Shown piece by piece: positions 14,080 to 26,134 of a stretch of DNA of 64,000 nucleotides. The notes beneath the pieces were generated by a model. That model saw only the letters and a list, made by a program, of their open reading frames with translations, searched no databases and had not been told where the DNA came from. Numbering within the stretch: position 1 is the first letter of the stretch; each line of letters starts with the position of its first letter. Location: contig CP114482.1 of NCBI GenBank assembly GCA_027186245.1, positions 29,035,209 through 29,099,208 on the forward strand. Reading direction: 5' to 3'. This DNA comes from Coriaria nepalensis. Its lineage: Eukaryota > Streptophyta > Magnoliopsida > Cucurbitales > Coriariaceae. The translations under genes and the position numbers were made by a program.

Positions 14080-14121
14080 TCAAGACAACAATGCCTTGAA
14101 AGAATTAATCAATTAAAAGTA
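14080..14121 (+). other. Domain I/II junction with short templated insert
   Basis: A domain I B monomer runs normally to GACAACAATGC at about 14,093 and then stops before its expected ATTATTTTAGC. The next bases, TTGAAAGAATT, do not continue B. They match the stretch that normally lies just downstream inside D monomers (ATTTGAAAGAATTC). The sequence then steps back to AATCAATTAAAAGTAATTCG, the proper start region of D, and reads as domain II from there on. The pattern looks like a template switch with a local back-copy of about 11 bases. The mechanism is inferred. Confidence 0.7.
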
Positions 14122-14660
14122 ATTCGAAAGAATTCTATTTTTTAGCACTTCAAACACGACTTTCGTTCAGAACTTCCAATTCAACCGTTGAGGAGAACTA
14201 TGCATTCTTTTAGCCTTAAAATCAAGTCATTGAGTCTCTTCTAGTCATCAAATCATTTGAAAGCAATTCAAACGAATTCTATTTTTGCTCTTTAAACGAG
14301 ACTTTTGCGCATAACTTGCAATAGATATATTCAAGCAAACTATCCATTGTTTAGCCTTGAAATCACATCATTGATTCTCTTCTAGAAATTAAATCATTTC
14401 AAAGCAATTCTAACGAAATCTATTTTCGTACTCGAACATCGACTTTCGTGCATAATTTGCATTAGATATTTTTATGGAAACTATGCGTCTGTATTGCCTT
14501 AAAAGCATGTCATTGAGTCACTTTTAGTCAATAAATCATTCGAAATCAATTCAAACGATTTCTATTTTCGCATTTCAAACACGACTTTTGTGCAAAACAT
14601 GCAATTGATCTATCGAAGGCAATTATGCGTTTGTTTAGCCTTAAAATCATGTCATTGAGT

Positions 14661-14804
14661 CTTCTCTTGTCATTAAATCAATTAAAAGTAATTCCAAAGA
14701 ATTCTATTTTTTGGCACTTCAAACACGACTTTCGTTCAGAACTTCCAATTCAACCATTGAGGAGAACTATACATTATTTTAGCCTTAAAATCATGTCATT
14801 GGGT
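14661..14804 (+). repeat. Monomer D, representative copy (144 bp)
   Basis: It starts at CTTCTCTTGTCATT, followed by AAATCAATTAAAAGTAATTC. It then has AAAGAATTCTATTTTTTGGC, ACTTTCGTTCAGAACTTC and CAACCATTGAGGAGAACTAT. The CTTCTC start and the CAGAACTTC segment are unique to D. It is the longest monomer in the window. Confidence 0.88.
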
Positions 14805-14945
14805 CTCTTCTAGTCATCAAATCATTTGAAAGCAATTCGAACGAATTCTATTTTTGCTCTTTAAACAAGACTTTTGTGCATAACTTGCAATAGATATATT
14901 CAAGCAAACTATCCATTGTTTACCCTTGAAATCACGTCATTGAGT
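14805..14945 (+). repeat. Monomer E, representative copy (141 bp)
   Basis: It starts at CTCTTCTAGTCATCAAATC and contains TTCGAACGAATTCTATTTTT, GCTCTTTAAAC and TGCAATAGATATATTCAAGC. It closes with ATCCATTGTTTA(C/G)CCTTGAAATCACG. Of the four, its 5' half is closest to B of domain I. Confidence 0.88.
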
Positions 14946-15087
14946 CTCTTCTAGAAATTAAATCATTTCAAAGCAATTCGAACGAAATCTATTTTCGTAC
15001 TTGAACCACGACTTTCTTGCATAATTTGCATTAGATCTTTTTATGGCAACTATGCGTTTGTATAGCCTTAAAATCATGTCATTGAGT
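14946..15087 (+). repeat. Monomer F, representative copy (142 bp)
   Basis: It starts at CTCTTCTAGAAATTAAATC. It contains ATTTCAAAGCAATTC, ACGAAATCTATTTTCGTAC, TTGAACCACGACTTTC and ATAATTTGCATTAGAT. It lacks GAATTC because the site reads GAAATCT. Copies vary at the end between GATATTTTTATGGAAAC, GATCTTTTGATGGCAAC and GATCTCTTGACGGCAAC. Confidence 0.88.
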
Positions 15088-15229
15088 CACTTTTAGTTAA
15101 TAAATCATTCGGAATCAATTCAAATGATTTCTATTTTCACATTTCGAACACGACTTTTGTGCAAAACATGCAATTGATATATTGAAGGCAATTATGCGTT
15201 TGTTTAGCGTTAAAATCATGTCATTGAGT
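15088..15229 (+). repeat. Monomer G, representative copy (142 bp)
   Basis: It starts at CACTTTTAGTTAATAAATC, the closest of the four to the A start. It then carries CATTCGGAATCAATTC, GATTTCTATTTTC and GACTTTTGTGCAAAACATGC. It ends TTGTTTAGCGTTAAAATCATG before the next D. Confidence 0.88.
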
Positions 15230-18200
15230 CTTCTCTAGTAATTAAATCAATTAAAAGTAATTTGAAAGAATTCTATTTTTTGGCACTTCAAACATGACTT
15301 TCGTTCAGAACTTCAAATTCAACCATTGAGGACAACTATGCATTCTTTTAGCCTTAAAATCATGTCATTGAGTCTCTTCTAGTCATCAAATCATTTGAAA
15401 GCAATTCGAACGAATTCTATTTTTGCTCTTTAAACGTGACTTTTGTGCATAACTTGCAATAGATATATTCAAGCAAACTATCCATTGTTTAGCCTTGAAA
15501 TCACGTCATTGAGTCTCTTCTAGAAATTAAATCATTTCAAAGCAATTCTAACGAAATCTATTTTCGTACTTGAACCACGAGTTTCGTACATAATTTGCAT
15601 TAGATCTCTTGACGGCAACTACGGGTTTGTATAGCCTCAAAATCATGTCATTGAGTCACTTTTAGTCAATAAATCATTCGAAATCAATTCAAACGATATC
15701 TATTTTCGCATTTCAAACACGACTTTTGTGCAAAACATGCAATTGATCTATTGAAGGCAATTATGCGTTTGTTTAGCCTTAAAATCATGTCATTGAGTCT
15801 TCTCTAGTCATTAAATTAATTAAAAGTAATTCGAAAGAATTCTATTTTTTGGCACTTCAAACACGACTTTCGTTCAGAAGTTCAAATTCAACCATTGAGG
15901 AGAACTATGCATTCTTTTAGCCTTAAAATCATGTCATTGAGTCTCTTCTAGTCATCAAATCATTTGAAAGCAATTCGAACGAATTCTATTTTTGCTCTTT
16001 AAACGAGACTTTTGTGCATAACTTGCAATAGATATATTCAAGCAAACTATCCATTGTTTACCCTTGAAATCACATCATTGATTCTCTTCTAGAAATTAAA
16101 TCATTTCAAAGCAATTCTAACGAAATCTATTTTCGTACTTGAACCACGACTTTCGTGCATAATTTGCATTAGATATTTTTATGGAAACTATGCGTCTGTA
16201 TTGCCTTAAAATCATGTCATTGAGTCACTTTTAGTCAATAAATCATTCGAAATCAATTCAAACGATTTCTATTTTTGCATTCAAACACGACTTTTGTGCA
16301 AAACATGCAATTGATCTATTGAAGGCAATTATGCGTTTGTTTAGCTTTAAAATCATGTCATTGAGTCTTCTCTAGTCATTAAATCAATTAAAAGTAATTC
16401 GAAAAAATTCTATTTTTTGGCACTTCAAACACGACTTTCGTTCAGAACTTCCAATTCAACCATTGAGGAGAACTATACATTATTTTAGCCTTAAAATCAT
16501 GTCATTGGGTCTCTTCTAGTCATCAAATCATTTGAAAGCAATTCGAACGAATTCTATTTTTGCTCTTTAAACAAGACTTTTGTGCATAACTTGCAATAGA
16601 TATATTCATGCAAACTATCCACTGTTTACCCTTGAAATCACGTAATTGAGTCTCTTCTAGAAATTAAATCATTTCAAAGCAATTCGAACGAAATCTATTT
16701 TCGTACTTGAACCACGACTTTCTTGCATAATTTGCATTAGATCTTTTGATGGCAACTATGCGTTTGTATAGCCTTAAAATCATGTCATTGAGTCGATTTT
16801 AGTCAATAAATCATTCGAAATCAATTCAAATGATTTCTATTTTCACATTTCGAATACGACTTTTGTGCAAAACATGCAATTGATATATTGAAGGCAATTA
16901 TGCGTTTGTTTAGCGTTAAAATCATGTCATTGAGTCTTCTCTAGTAATTAAATCAATTAAGAGTAATTTGAAAGAATTCTATTTTTTGGCACTTCAAACA
17001 TGACTTTCGTTCAGAAGTTCAAATTCAACCATTGAGGAGAACTATGCATTCTTTTAGCATTAAAATCATGTCATTGAGTCTCTTCTAGTCATCAAATCAT
17101 TTGAAAGCAATTCGAACGAATTCTATTTTTGCTCTTTAAACGAGACTTTTGTGCATAACTTGCAATAGATATATTCAAGCAAACTATCCATTGTTTAGCC
17201 TTGAAATCACGTCATTGAGTCTCTTCTAGAAATTAAATCATTTCAAAGCAATTCTAACGAAATCTATTTTCGTACTTGAACCACGACTTTCGTGCATAAT
17301 TTGCATTAGATATTTTTATGGAAACTATGCGTCTGTATTGCCTTAAAATCATGTCATTGAGTCACTTTTAGTCAATAAATCATTCGAAATCAATTCAAAC
17401 GATTTCTATTTTTGCATTCAAACACGACTTTTGTGCAAAACATGCAATTGATCTATTGAAGGCAATTATGCGTTTGTTTAGCTTTAAAATCATGTCATTG
17501 AGTCTTCTCTAGTCATTAAATCAGTTAAAAGTAATTCGAAAAAATTCTATTTTTTGGCACTTCAAACACGACTTCCGTTCAGAACTTCCAATTCAACCAT
17601 TGAGGAGAACTATACATTATTTTAGCCTTAAAATCATGTCATTGGGTCTCTTCTAGTCATCAAATCATTTGAAAGCAATTCGAACGAATTCTATTTTTGC
17701 TCTTTAAACAAGACTTTTGTGCATAACTTGCAATAGATATATTCAAGCAAACTATCCATTGTTTACCCTTGAAATCACGTCATTGAGTCTCTTCTAGAAA
17801 TTAAAACCATTTCAAAGCAATTCGAACGAAATCTATTTTCGTACTTGAACCACGACTTTCGTACATGATTTGCATTAGATCTCTTGACGGCAACTACGGG
17901 TTTGTATAGCCTCAAAATCATGTCATTGAGTTACTTTGAGTCAATAAATCATTCGAAATCAATTCAAACGATTTCTATTTTCGCATTTCAAACACGACTT
18001 TTGTGCAAAACATGCAATTGATCTATTGAAGGCAATTATACGTTTGTTTAGCCTTAAAATCATGTCATTGAGTCTTCTCTAGTCATTAAATTAATTAAAA
18101 GTCATTCGAAAGAATTCTATTTTTTGGCACTTCAAACACGATTTTCGTTCAAAAGTTCAAATTCAACCATTGAGGAGAACTATGCATTCTTTTAGCCTTA

Positions 18201-21200
18201 AAATCATGTCATTGAGTCTCTTCTAGTCATCAAATCATTTGAAAGCAATTCGAACGAATTCTATTTTTGCTCTTTAAACGAGACTTTTGTGCATAACTTG
18301 CAATAGATATATTCAAGCAAACTATCCATTGTTTACCCTTGAAATCACGTCATTGATTCTCTTCTAGAAATTAAATCATTTCGAAGCAATTCTAATGAAA
18401 TCTATTTTCGTACTTGAACCACGAGTTTCGTACATAATTTGCATTAGATCTCTTGACGGCAACTACGGGTTTGTATAGCCTCAAAATCATGTCATTGAGT
18501 CACTTTTAGTCAATAAATCATTCGAAATCAATTCAAACGATATCTATTTTCGCATTTCAAACACGACTTTTGTGCAAAACATGCAATTGATCTATTGAAG
18601 GCAATTATGCGTTTGTTTAGCCTTAAAATCATGTCATTGAGTCTTCTCTAGTCATTAAATTAATTAAAAGTAATTCGAAAGAATTCTATTTTTTGGCACT
18701 TCAAACACGACTTTCGTTCAGAAGTTCAAATTCAACCATTGAGGAGAACTATGCATTCTTTTAGCCTTAAAATCATGTCATTGAGTCTCTTCTAGTCATC
18801 AAATCATTTGAAAGCAATTCGAACGAATTCTATTTTTGCTCTTTAAACGAGACTTTTGTGCATAACTTGCAATAGATATATTCAAGCAAACTATCCATTG
18901 TTTAGCCTTGAAATCACATCATTGATTCTCTTCTAGAAATTAAATCATTTCAAAGCAATTCTAACGAAATCTATTTTCGTACTTGAACCACGACTGTCGT
19001 GCATAATTTGCATTAGATATTTTTATGGAAACTATGCGTCTGTATTGCCTTAAAATCATGTCATTGAGTCACTTTTAGTCAATAAATCATTCGAAATCAA
19101 TTCAAACGATTTCTATTTTTGCATTCAAACACGACTTTTGTGCAAAACATGCAATTGATCTATTGAAGGCAATTATGTGTTTGTTTAGCCTTAAAATCAT
19201 GTCATTGAGTCTTCTCTAGTCATTAAATCAATTAAAAGTAATTCGAAAGAATTCTATTTTTTGGCACTTCAAACACGACTTTCGTTCAGAACTTCCAATT
19301 CAACCATTGAGGAGAACTATACATTATTTTAGCCTTAAAATCATGTCATTGGGTCTCTCCTAGTCATCAAATCATTTGAAAGCAATTCGAACGAATTCTA
19401 TTTTTGCTCTTTAAACGAGACTTTTGTGCATAACTTGCAATAGATATATTCAAGCAAACTATCCATTGTTTACCCTTGAAATCACGTCATTGATTCTCTT
19501 CTAGAAATTAAATCATTTCGAAGCAATTCTAATGAAATCTATTTTCGTACTTGAACCACGAGTTTCGTACATAATTTGCATTAGATCTCTTGACGGCAAC
19601 TACGGGTTTGTATAGCCTCAAAATCATGTCATTGAGTTACTTTGAGTCAATAAATCATTCGAAATCAATTCAAACGATTTCTATTTTCGCATTTCAAACA
19701 CGACTTTTGTGCAAAACATGCAATTGATCTATTGAAGGCAATTATGCGTTTGTTTAGCCTTAAAATCATGTCATTGAGTCCTCTCTAGTCATTAAATTAA
19801 TTAAAAGTCATTCGAAAGAATTCTATTTTTTGGCACTTCAAACACGACTTTGGTTCAAAAGTTCAAATTCAACCATTGAGGAGAACTATGCATTCTTTTA
19901 GCCTTAAAATCATGTCATTGAGTCTCTTCTAGTCATCAAATCATTTGAAAGCAATTCGAACGAATTCTATTTTTGCTCTTTAAACGAGACTTTTGTGCAT
20001 AACTTGCAATAGATATATTCAAGCAAACTATCCATTGTTTACCCTTGAAATCACGTCATTGATTCTCTTCTAGAAATTAAATCATTTCGAAGGAATTCTA
20101 ATGAAATCTATTTTCGTACTTGAACCACGACTTTCGTGCATAATTTGCATTAGATATTTTTATGGAAACTATGCGTTTGTATTGCCTTAAAAGCATGTCA
20201 TTGAGTCACTTTTAGTCAATAAATCATTCGAAATCAGTTCAAACGATTTCAATTTTCACATTTCGAACACGACTTTTGTGCAAAACATGCAATTGATCTA
20301 TTGAAGGCAATTATGCGTTTGTTTAGCCTTAAAATCATGTCATTGAGTCTTCTCTAGTCATTAAATCAATTAAAAGTAATTCGAAAGAATTCTATTTTTT
20401 GGCACTTCAAACACGACTTTCGTTCAGAACTTCCAATTCAACCATTGAGGAGAACTATGCATTCTTTTAGCCTTAAAATCATGTCATTGAGTCTCTTCTA
20501 GTCATCAAATCATTTGAAAGCAATTCGAACGAATTCTATTTTTGCTCTTTAAACGAGACTTTTGTGCATAACTTGCAATAGATATATTCAAGCAAACTAT
20601 CCATTGTTTAGCCTTGAAATCACATCATTGATTCTCTTCTAGAAATTAAATCATTTCAAAGCAATTCTAACGAAATCTATTTTCGTACTTGAACCACGAC
20701 TTTCGTGCATAATTTGCATTAGATATTTTTATGGAAACTATGCGTCTGTATTGCCTTAAAATCATGTCATTGAGTCACTTTTAGTCAATAAATCATTCGA
20801 AATCAATTCAAACGATTTCTATTTTTGCATTCAAACACGACTTTTGTGCAAAACATGCAGTTGATCTATTGAAGGCAATTATGCGTTTGTTTAGCTGTAA
20901 AATCATGTCATTGAGTCTTCTCTAGTCATTAAATCAATTAAAAGTAATTCGAAAAAATTCTATTTTTTGGCACTTCAAACACGACTTTCGTTCAGAACTT
21001 CCAATTCAACCATTGAGGAGAACTATACATTATTTTAGCCTTAAAATCATGTCATTGGGTCTCTTCTAGTCATCAAATCATTTGAAAGCAATTCGAACGA
21101 ATTCTATTTTTGCTCTTTAAACAAGACTTTTGTGCATAACTTGCAATAGATATATTCATGCAAACTATCCATTGTTTACCCTTGAAATCACGTCATTGAG

Positions 21201-23264
21201 TCTCTTCTAGAAATTAAATCATTTCCAAGCAATTCGAACGAAATCTATTTTCGTACTTGAACCACGACTTTCTTGCATAATTTGCATTAGATCTTTTGAT
21301 GGCAACTATGCGTTTGTATAGCCTTAAAATCATGTCATTGAGTCGCTTTTAGTCAATAAATCATTCGAAATCAATTCAAATGATTTCTATTTTCACATTT
21401 CGAACACGACTTTTGTGCAAAACATGCAATTGATATATTGAAGGCAATTATGCGTTTGTTTAGCGTTAAAATCATGTCATTGAGTCTTCTCTAGTAATTA
21501 AATCAATTAAAAGTAATTTGAAAGAATTCTATTTTTTGGCAATTCAAACATGACTTTCGTTCAGAACTTCAAATTCAACCATTGAGGACAACTATGCATT
21601 CTTTTAGCATTAAAATCATGTCATTGAGTCTCTTCTAGTCATCAAATCATTTGAAAGCAATTCGAACGAATTCTATTTTTGCTCTTTAAACGAGACTTTT
21701 GTGCATAACTTGCAATAGATATATTCAAGCAAACTATCCATTGTTTAGCCTTGAAATCACGTCATTGAGTCTCTTCTAGAAATTAAATCATTTCAAAGCA
21801 ATTCTAACGAAATCTATTTTCATACTTGAACCACGACTTTCGTGCATAATTTGCATTAGATATTTTGATGGCAGCTATGCGTTTGTATTGCCTTAAAAGC
21901 ATGTCATTGAGTTACTTTTAGTCAATAAATCATTCGAAATCAATTCAAACGATTTCTATTTTCACATTTCGAACATGACTTTTGTGCAAAACATGCAATT
22001 GATCTATTGAAGGCAATTATGGGTTTGTTTAGCCTTAAAATCATGTCATTGAGTCTTCTCTAGTCATTAAATCAATTAAAACTAATTCGAAAGAATTCTA
22101 TTTTTTGGCACTTCAAACACGACTTTCGTTCAGAACTTCAAATCCAACCATTGAGGAGAACTATGCATTCTTTTAGCCTTAAAATCATGTCATTGAGTCT
22201 CTTCTAGTCATCAAATCATTTGAAAGCGATTCGAATGAATTCTATTTTTGCTCTTTAAACGAGACTTTTGTGCATAACTTGCAATAGATATATTCAAGCA
22301 AACTATCCATTGTTTAGCCTTGAAATCACGTCATTGAGTCTCCTCTAGAAATTAAATCATTTCAAAGCAATTCTAACGAAATCTATTTTCGTACTTGAAC
22401 CACGACTTTCGTGCATAATTTGCATTAGATATTTTGATGGCAACTATGCATTTGTATTGCCTTAAAAGCATGTCACTGAGTCACTTGTAGTCAAAAAATC
22501 ATTCGAAATCAATTCAAACGATTTCTATTTTCGCATTTCAGACACGACTTTTGTGCAAAACATGCAATTGATCTATTGAAGGCAATTATGCGTTTGTTTA
22601 GCCTTAAAATCATGTCATTGAGTCTTCTCTAGTCATTAAATTAATTAAAAGTAATTCGGAAGAATTCTATTTTTTGGCACTTCAAACACGACTTTCGTTC
22701 AGAACTTCCAATTCAACCATTGAGGAGAACTATGCATTCTTTTAGCCTTAAAATCATGTCATTGAGTCTCTTCTAGTCATCAAATCATTTGAAAGCAATT
22801 CGAACGAATTCTATTTTTGCTCTTTAAAAGAGACTTTTGTGCATAACTTGCAATTGATATATTCAAGCAAACTATCCATTGTTTAGGCTTGAAATCATGT
22901 GATTGAGTCTCTTCTAGTAATTAAATCATTTCAAACCAATTCGAACGACATATATTTTCGCACTTGAACCACGACTTTCGTGCATAATTTGCAATGGATC
23001 TTTTGAAGGCAATTATGCATTTGTATAGCCTTAAAATTCTGTCATTAAGTCACTTTGAGTCAATAAATCATTCGAAATCAATTCAAACGATTTCTATTTT
23101 CGCATTTCAAACACGACTGTTGTGCAAAACATGCAATTGATCTATTGAAGGCAATTATGCGTTTGTTTAGCCTTAAAATCATGTCATTGAGTCATCTCTA
23201 GTCATTAAATCAATTAAAAGTAATTCGAAAGAATTCTATTTTTTGGCACTTCAAACATGACTTT

Positions 23265-23295
23265 CGTTCAGAACTTCCAATTCGGCCTTTAGACA
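23265..23295 (+). other. Domain II/III junction at shared AATTC
   Basis: A D monomer runs through TTTCGTTCAGAACTTCCAATTC and should continue with AACCATTGAGG. Instead it continues GGCCTTTAGACATGAC, the middle of an A' monomer whose normal context is GAAATTCGGCC. The five bases AATTC (about 23,278-23,283) are common to both partners. All sequence to the right is domain III type. This is a clean microhomology joint between two monomer types that are out of phase with each other. Confidence 0.8.
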
Positions 23296-23559
23296 TGACT
23301 TTCGTGCATAACTTGCAGTCGATCTATTGAAGGCAACAATGCATTTGTTTAGCCTAAAAGTCATGTCAATGAGTCTCTTCTAGTCGTTTAATAATTCTAA
23401 ATTAAGTCGAACGAATTCTATTTTCGCCCTTCAAACATGATTTTCTTACATAACTTGCAATTAATCTATTGAAGACAACAATGCATTATTTTAGCCTTAA
23501 AAAGCATATCATTCAGTCTTTTCATATCATTAAATTGTTTGGAAGCACTTCGAACCAAT

Positions 23560-26134
23560 TCTATTTTTGCATTCAAGACACGACTTTCATGCATACCTTG
23601 CAATTGATCTATTGAAGGCAACAATCCATTTTTTTAACCATAAAGTCATATTACTGCATCTCTTTTACTCATTAAATTTTTCTAAATTCCTTCGAACAAA
23701 ATTCGGCCTTTAAACATGACTTTCGTGCGTAACTTACAGTTGATCTATTGAAGGCAGCCATGCATTTGTTTAGCCTTAAAGTCATGTCAATGAGTCTCTT
23801 CTAGTCGTTAAATCGTTCTAAATTAAGTCGAACGAATTCTATTTTCGCCCTTCAAACATGATTTTCTTACATAACTTGCAATTAATCTATTGAAGACAAC
23901 AATGCATTATTTTAGCCTTAAAAAGCATATCATTCAGTCTTTTCATATCATTAAATTGTTTGGAAGCACTTCGAACCAATTCTATTTGTGCATTTAAGAC
24001 ACGACTTTCATACACAACTTGCAACAGATGTATTGAATGCAACTATGCATTTTTTTAGCCTTAAAGTCGTATTATTTCGTCTCGTTTAGTCAGTAAATCG
24101 TTCTAAATCACTTCGAATGAAATTCAGCATTTAAACATGACTTTCGTGCATAACTTGCAGTCGATCTATTGAAGGCTACAATGCATTTGTTTAGCCTTAA
24201 AGTCATTTTAATGAGTCTCTTCTAGTCGTTTAATAATTCTAAATTAAGTCGAACGAATTCTATTTTCACCCTTCAAATATGATTTTCTTACATAACTTGC
24301 GATTAATCTATTGAAGACAACAATGCATTATTTTAGCCATAAAAAGCATATCATTCAGTCTTTTCATATCATTAAATTGTTTGGAAGCACTTCGAACCAA
24401 TTCTATTTGTGCATTTAAGACACGACTTTCATACATAACTTGCAACAGATGTATTGAAGGCAACTATGCATTTTTTTAGCCTTAAAGTCATATATTTGCG
24501 TCTCGTTTAGTCAGTAAATCGTTCTAAATCACTTCGAATGAAATTGAGCCTTTAAACATGACTTTCGTGCATAACTTGCAGTTGATCTATTGAAGGCAAC
24601 AATGCATTTGTTTAGCCTTAAAGTCATGTCAATGAGTCTCTTCTAGTCTTTAAATCATTCTAAATTAAGTCGAACGAATTCTATTTTCGCCGTTCAAACA
24701 TGATTTTCTTACATAACTTGCAATTAATCTATTGAAGACAACAATGCATTATTTTAGCACTAAAAAGCATATCATTTAGTCTTTTCATATCATTAAATTG
24801 TTTGGAAGCACTTCAAACCAATTCTATTTGTGCATTTAAGACACGACTTTCATACATAACTTGCAACAGATGTATTGAACGCAACTATGCATTTTTTTAG
24901 CCTTAAAATCGTATTATTGTATCTCTTTTAGTCATTAAATTTTCCTAAATCACTTCGAACGAAATTCGGCCTTTAAACATGACTTTCGTGCATAACTTCC
25001 AGTTGATCTATTGAAGGCAGCAATGCATTTGTGTAGCCTTAAAGTCATGTCACTCAGTCTTTTCTAGTCGTTAAATCATTCTAAATTAAGTCGAATGAAT
25101 TCTATTTTCGCCGTTCAAACATGATTTTCTTACATAACTTGCAATTAATCTATTGAAGACAAGAATGCATTATTTTAGCCATAAAAAGCATATCATTCAG
25201 TCTTTTCATATCATTAAATTGTTTGGAAGCACTTCGAACCAATTCTATTTTTGCATTCAAGACACGACTTTCATGCATAACTTGCAATTGATCTATTGAA
25301 GGCAACAATCCATTTTTTTAGCCATAAAGTCATATTATTGCATCTCTTTTACTCATTAAATTTTTCTAAATTTCTTCGAACAAAATTCGGCCTTTAAACA
25401 TGACTTTCGTGCGTAACTTGCAGTTGATCTATTGAAGGCAGCCATGCATTTGTTTAGCCTTAAAGTCATGTCAATGAGTCTCTTCTAGTCGTTAAATCAT
25501 TCTAAATTAAGTCGAACGAATTCTATTTTCGCCCTTCAAACATGATTTTCTTACATAACTTGCAATTAATCTATTGAAGACAACAATGCATTATCTTAGC
25601 CTTAAAAAGCATATCATTCAGTCTTTTCATATCATTAAATTGTTTGGAAGCACTTCGAACCAATTCTATTTGTGCATTTAAGACACGACTTTCATACACA
25701 GCTTGCAACAGATGTATTGAATGCAACTATGCATTTTTTTAGCCTTAAAGTCGTATTATTTCGTCTCGTTTAGTCAGTAAATCGTTCTAAATCACTTCGA
25801 ATGAAATTCAGCATTTAAACATGACTTTCGTGCATAACTTGCAGTCGATCTATTGAAGGCAACAATGCATTTGTTTAGCCTTAAAGTCATGTCAATGAGT
25901 CTCTTCTAGTCGTTTAATAATTCTAAATTAAGTCGAACGAATTCTATTTTCGCCCTTCAAACATGATTTTCTTACATAACATGCAATTAATCTATTGAAG
26001 ACAACAATGCATTATTTTAGCCTTAAAAAGAATATCATTCAGTCTTTTCATATCATTAAATTGTTTGGAAGCACTTTGAACCAATTCTATTTGTGCATTT
26101 AAGACACGACTTTCACACATAACTTGCAACAGAT
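23560..26134 (+). repeat. Paired segment with offset 1,683-1,684 bp
   Basis: About 23,560-24,450 matches about 25,243-26,134 in linked rare variants. CTCTTTTACTC with ATTTTTCTAAATT lies at 23,661 and 25,344. GGCAGCCATGC and GATGTATTGAATGC follow, and GTCGTTTAATAATTC is at 24,225 and 25,909. The offset is four trimers. Flanking units do not match at this offset, so this is a local duplication or conversion tract of about 0.9 kb. Confidence 0.75.

Larger units (their letters stand above)
1..14094 (+). repeat. Domain I: trimeric higher-order repeat, 419-420 bp (A-B-C)
   Basis: The same three monomers recur in fixed order. The motif TCTCTTTTAGTCAGTAAATC returns 420 bp apart at the left edge, and spacing stays 419-420 bp to the end of the domain, giving about 33-34 units. 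Domain-diagnostic bases are CCGCAG in A (against TTGCAG in domain III), CATTATTTTC and ACTTGTAATT in B, and GATCGATTGATGGC or GATCTATTGATGGC in C. GAATTC normally occurs once per unit (in B) and TTTAAA once (in A), so the HOR can be seen as a restriction period. Units differ from each other by scattered substitutions and rare 1-3 bp indels, for example three extra bases near 13,781. Longer blocks of shared variants show recent segmental duplication (separate entries). The window edge truncates the first unit. Confidence 0.95.
14761..21070 (+). repeat. Superimposed period of about 1,707 bp in domain II
   Basis: The linked variants ACATTATTTTAGCC and CATTGGGTCTC at the D/E boundary recur at 14,801, 16,507, 17,644, 19,351 and 21,057. 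The steps are 1,706, 1,137, 1,707 and 1,706 bp, that is 3, 2, 3 and 3 tetramers. Other linked variants (GACGGCAACTACGGG, CATGTCATTGAGTTAC) travel with neighbouring units. The domain has therefore been amplified largely in blocks of three tetramers (twelve monomers). Confidence 0.75.
14095..23279 (+). repeat. Domain II: tetrameric higher-order repeat, 569 bp (D-E-F-G)
   Basis: Four monomers recur in fixed order with a 569-bp period. The D tag CAATTAAAAGT (or TAATTAAAAGT) lies at 14,110, 14,679, 15,248 and 15,817, each step 569. About 16 units fit. All four monomers share the family's 3' half but differ from A, B and C: TTGAGGAGAACTATGC in D, GATATATTCAAGC in E, AATTTGCATTAGAT in F, and CAAAACATGCAATTGAT in G. 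GAATTC occurs in D and E only, 144 bp apart, so an EcoRI-type pattern would alternate about 144 and 425 bp instead of 420. The last unit (about 22,840-23,280) is more diverged than the rest. Confidence 0.93.

Noticed and set aside
14625..14813. 62-codon open frame on the + strand in domain II
   Set aside because: It lies across the G/D/E monomers. The 569-bp period is not a multiple of three and other copies of the same stretch are interrupted. No ribosome site, domain or codon signal; accidental.
14095..23279. Domain II as an inserted transposable element
   Set aside because: It has no terminal repeats, target-site duplication or coding remnant, and its monomers belong to the same satellite family as the flanks.
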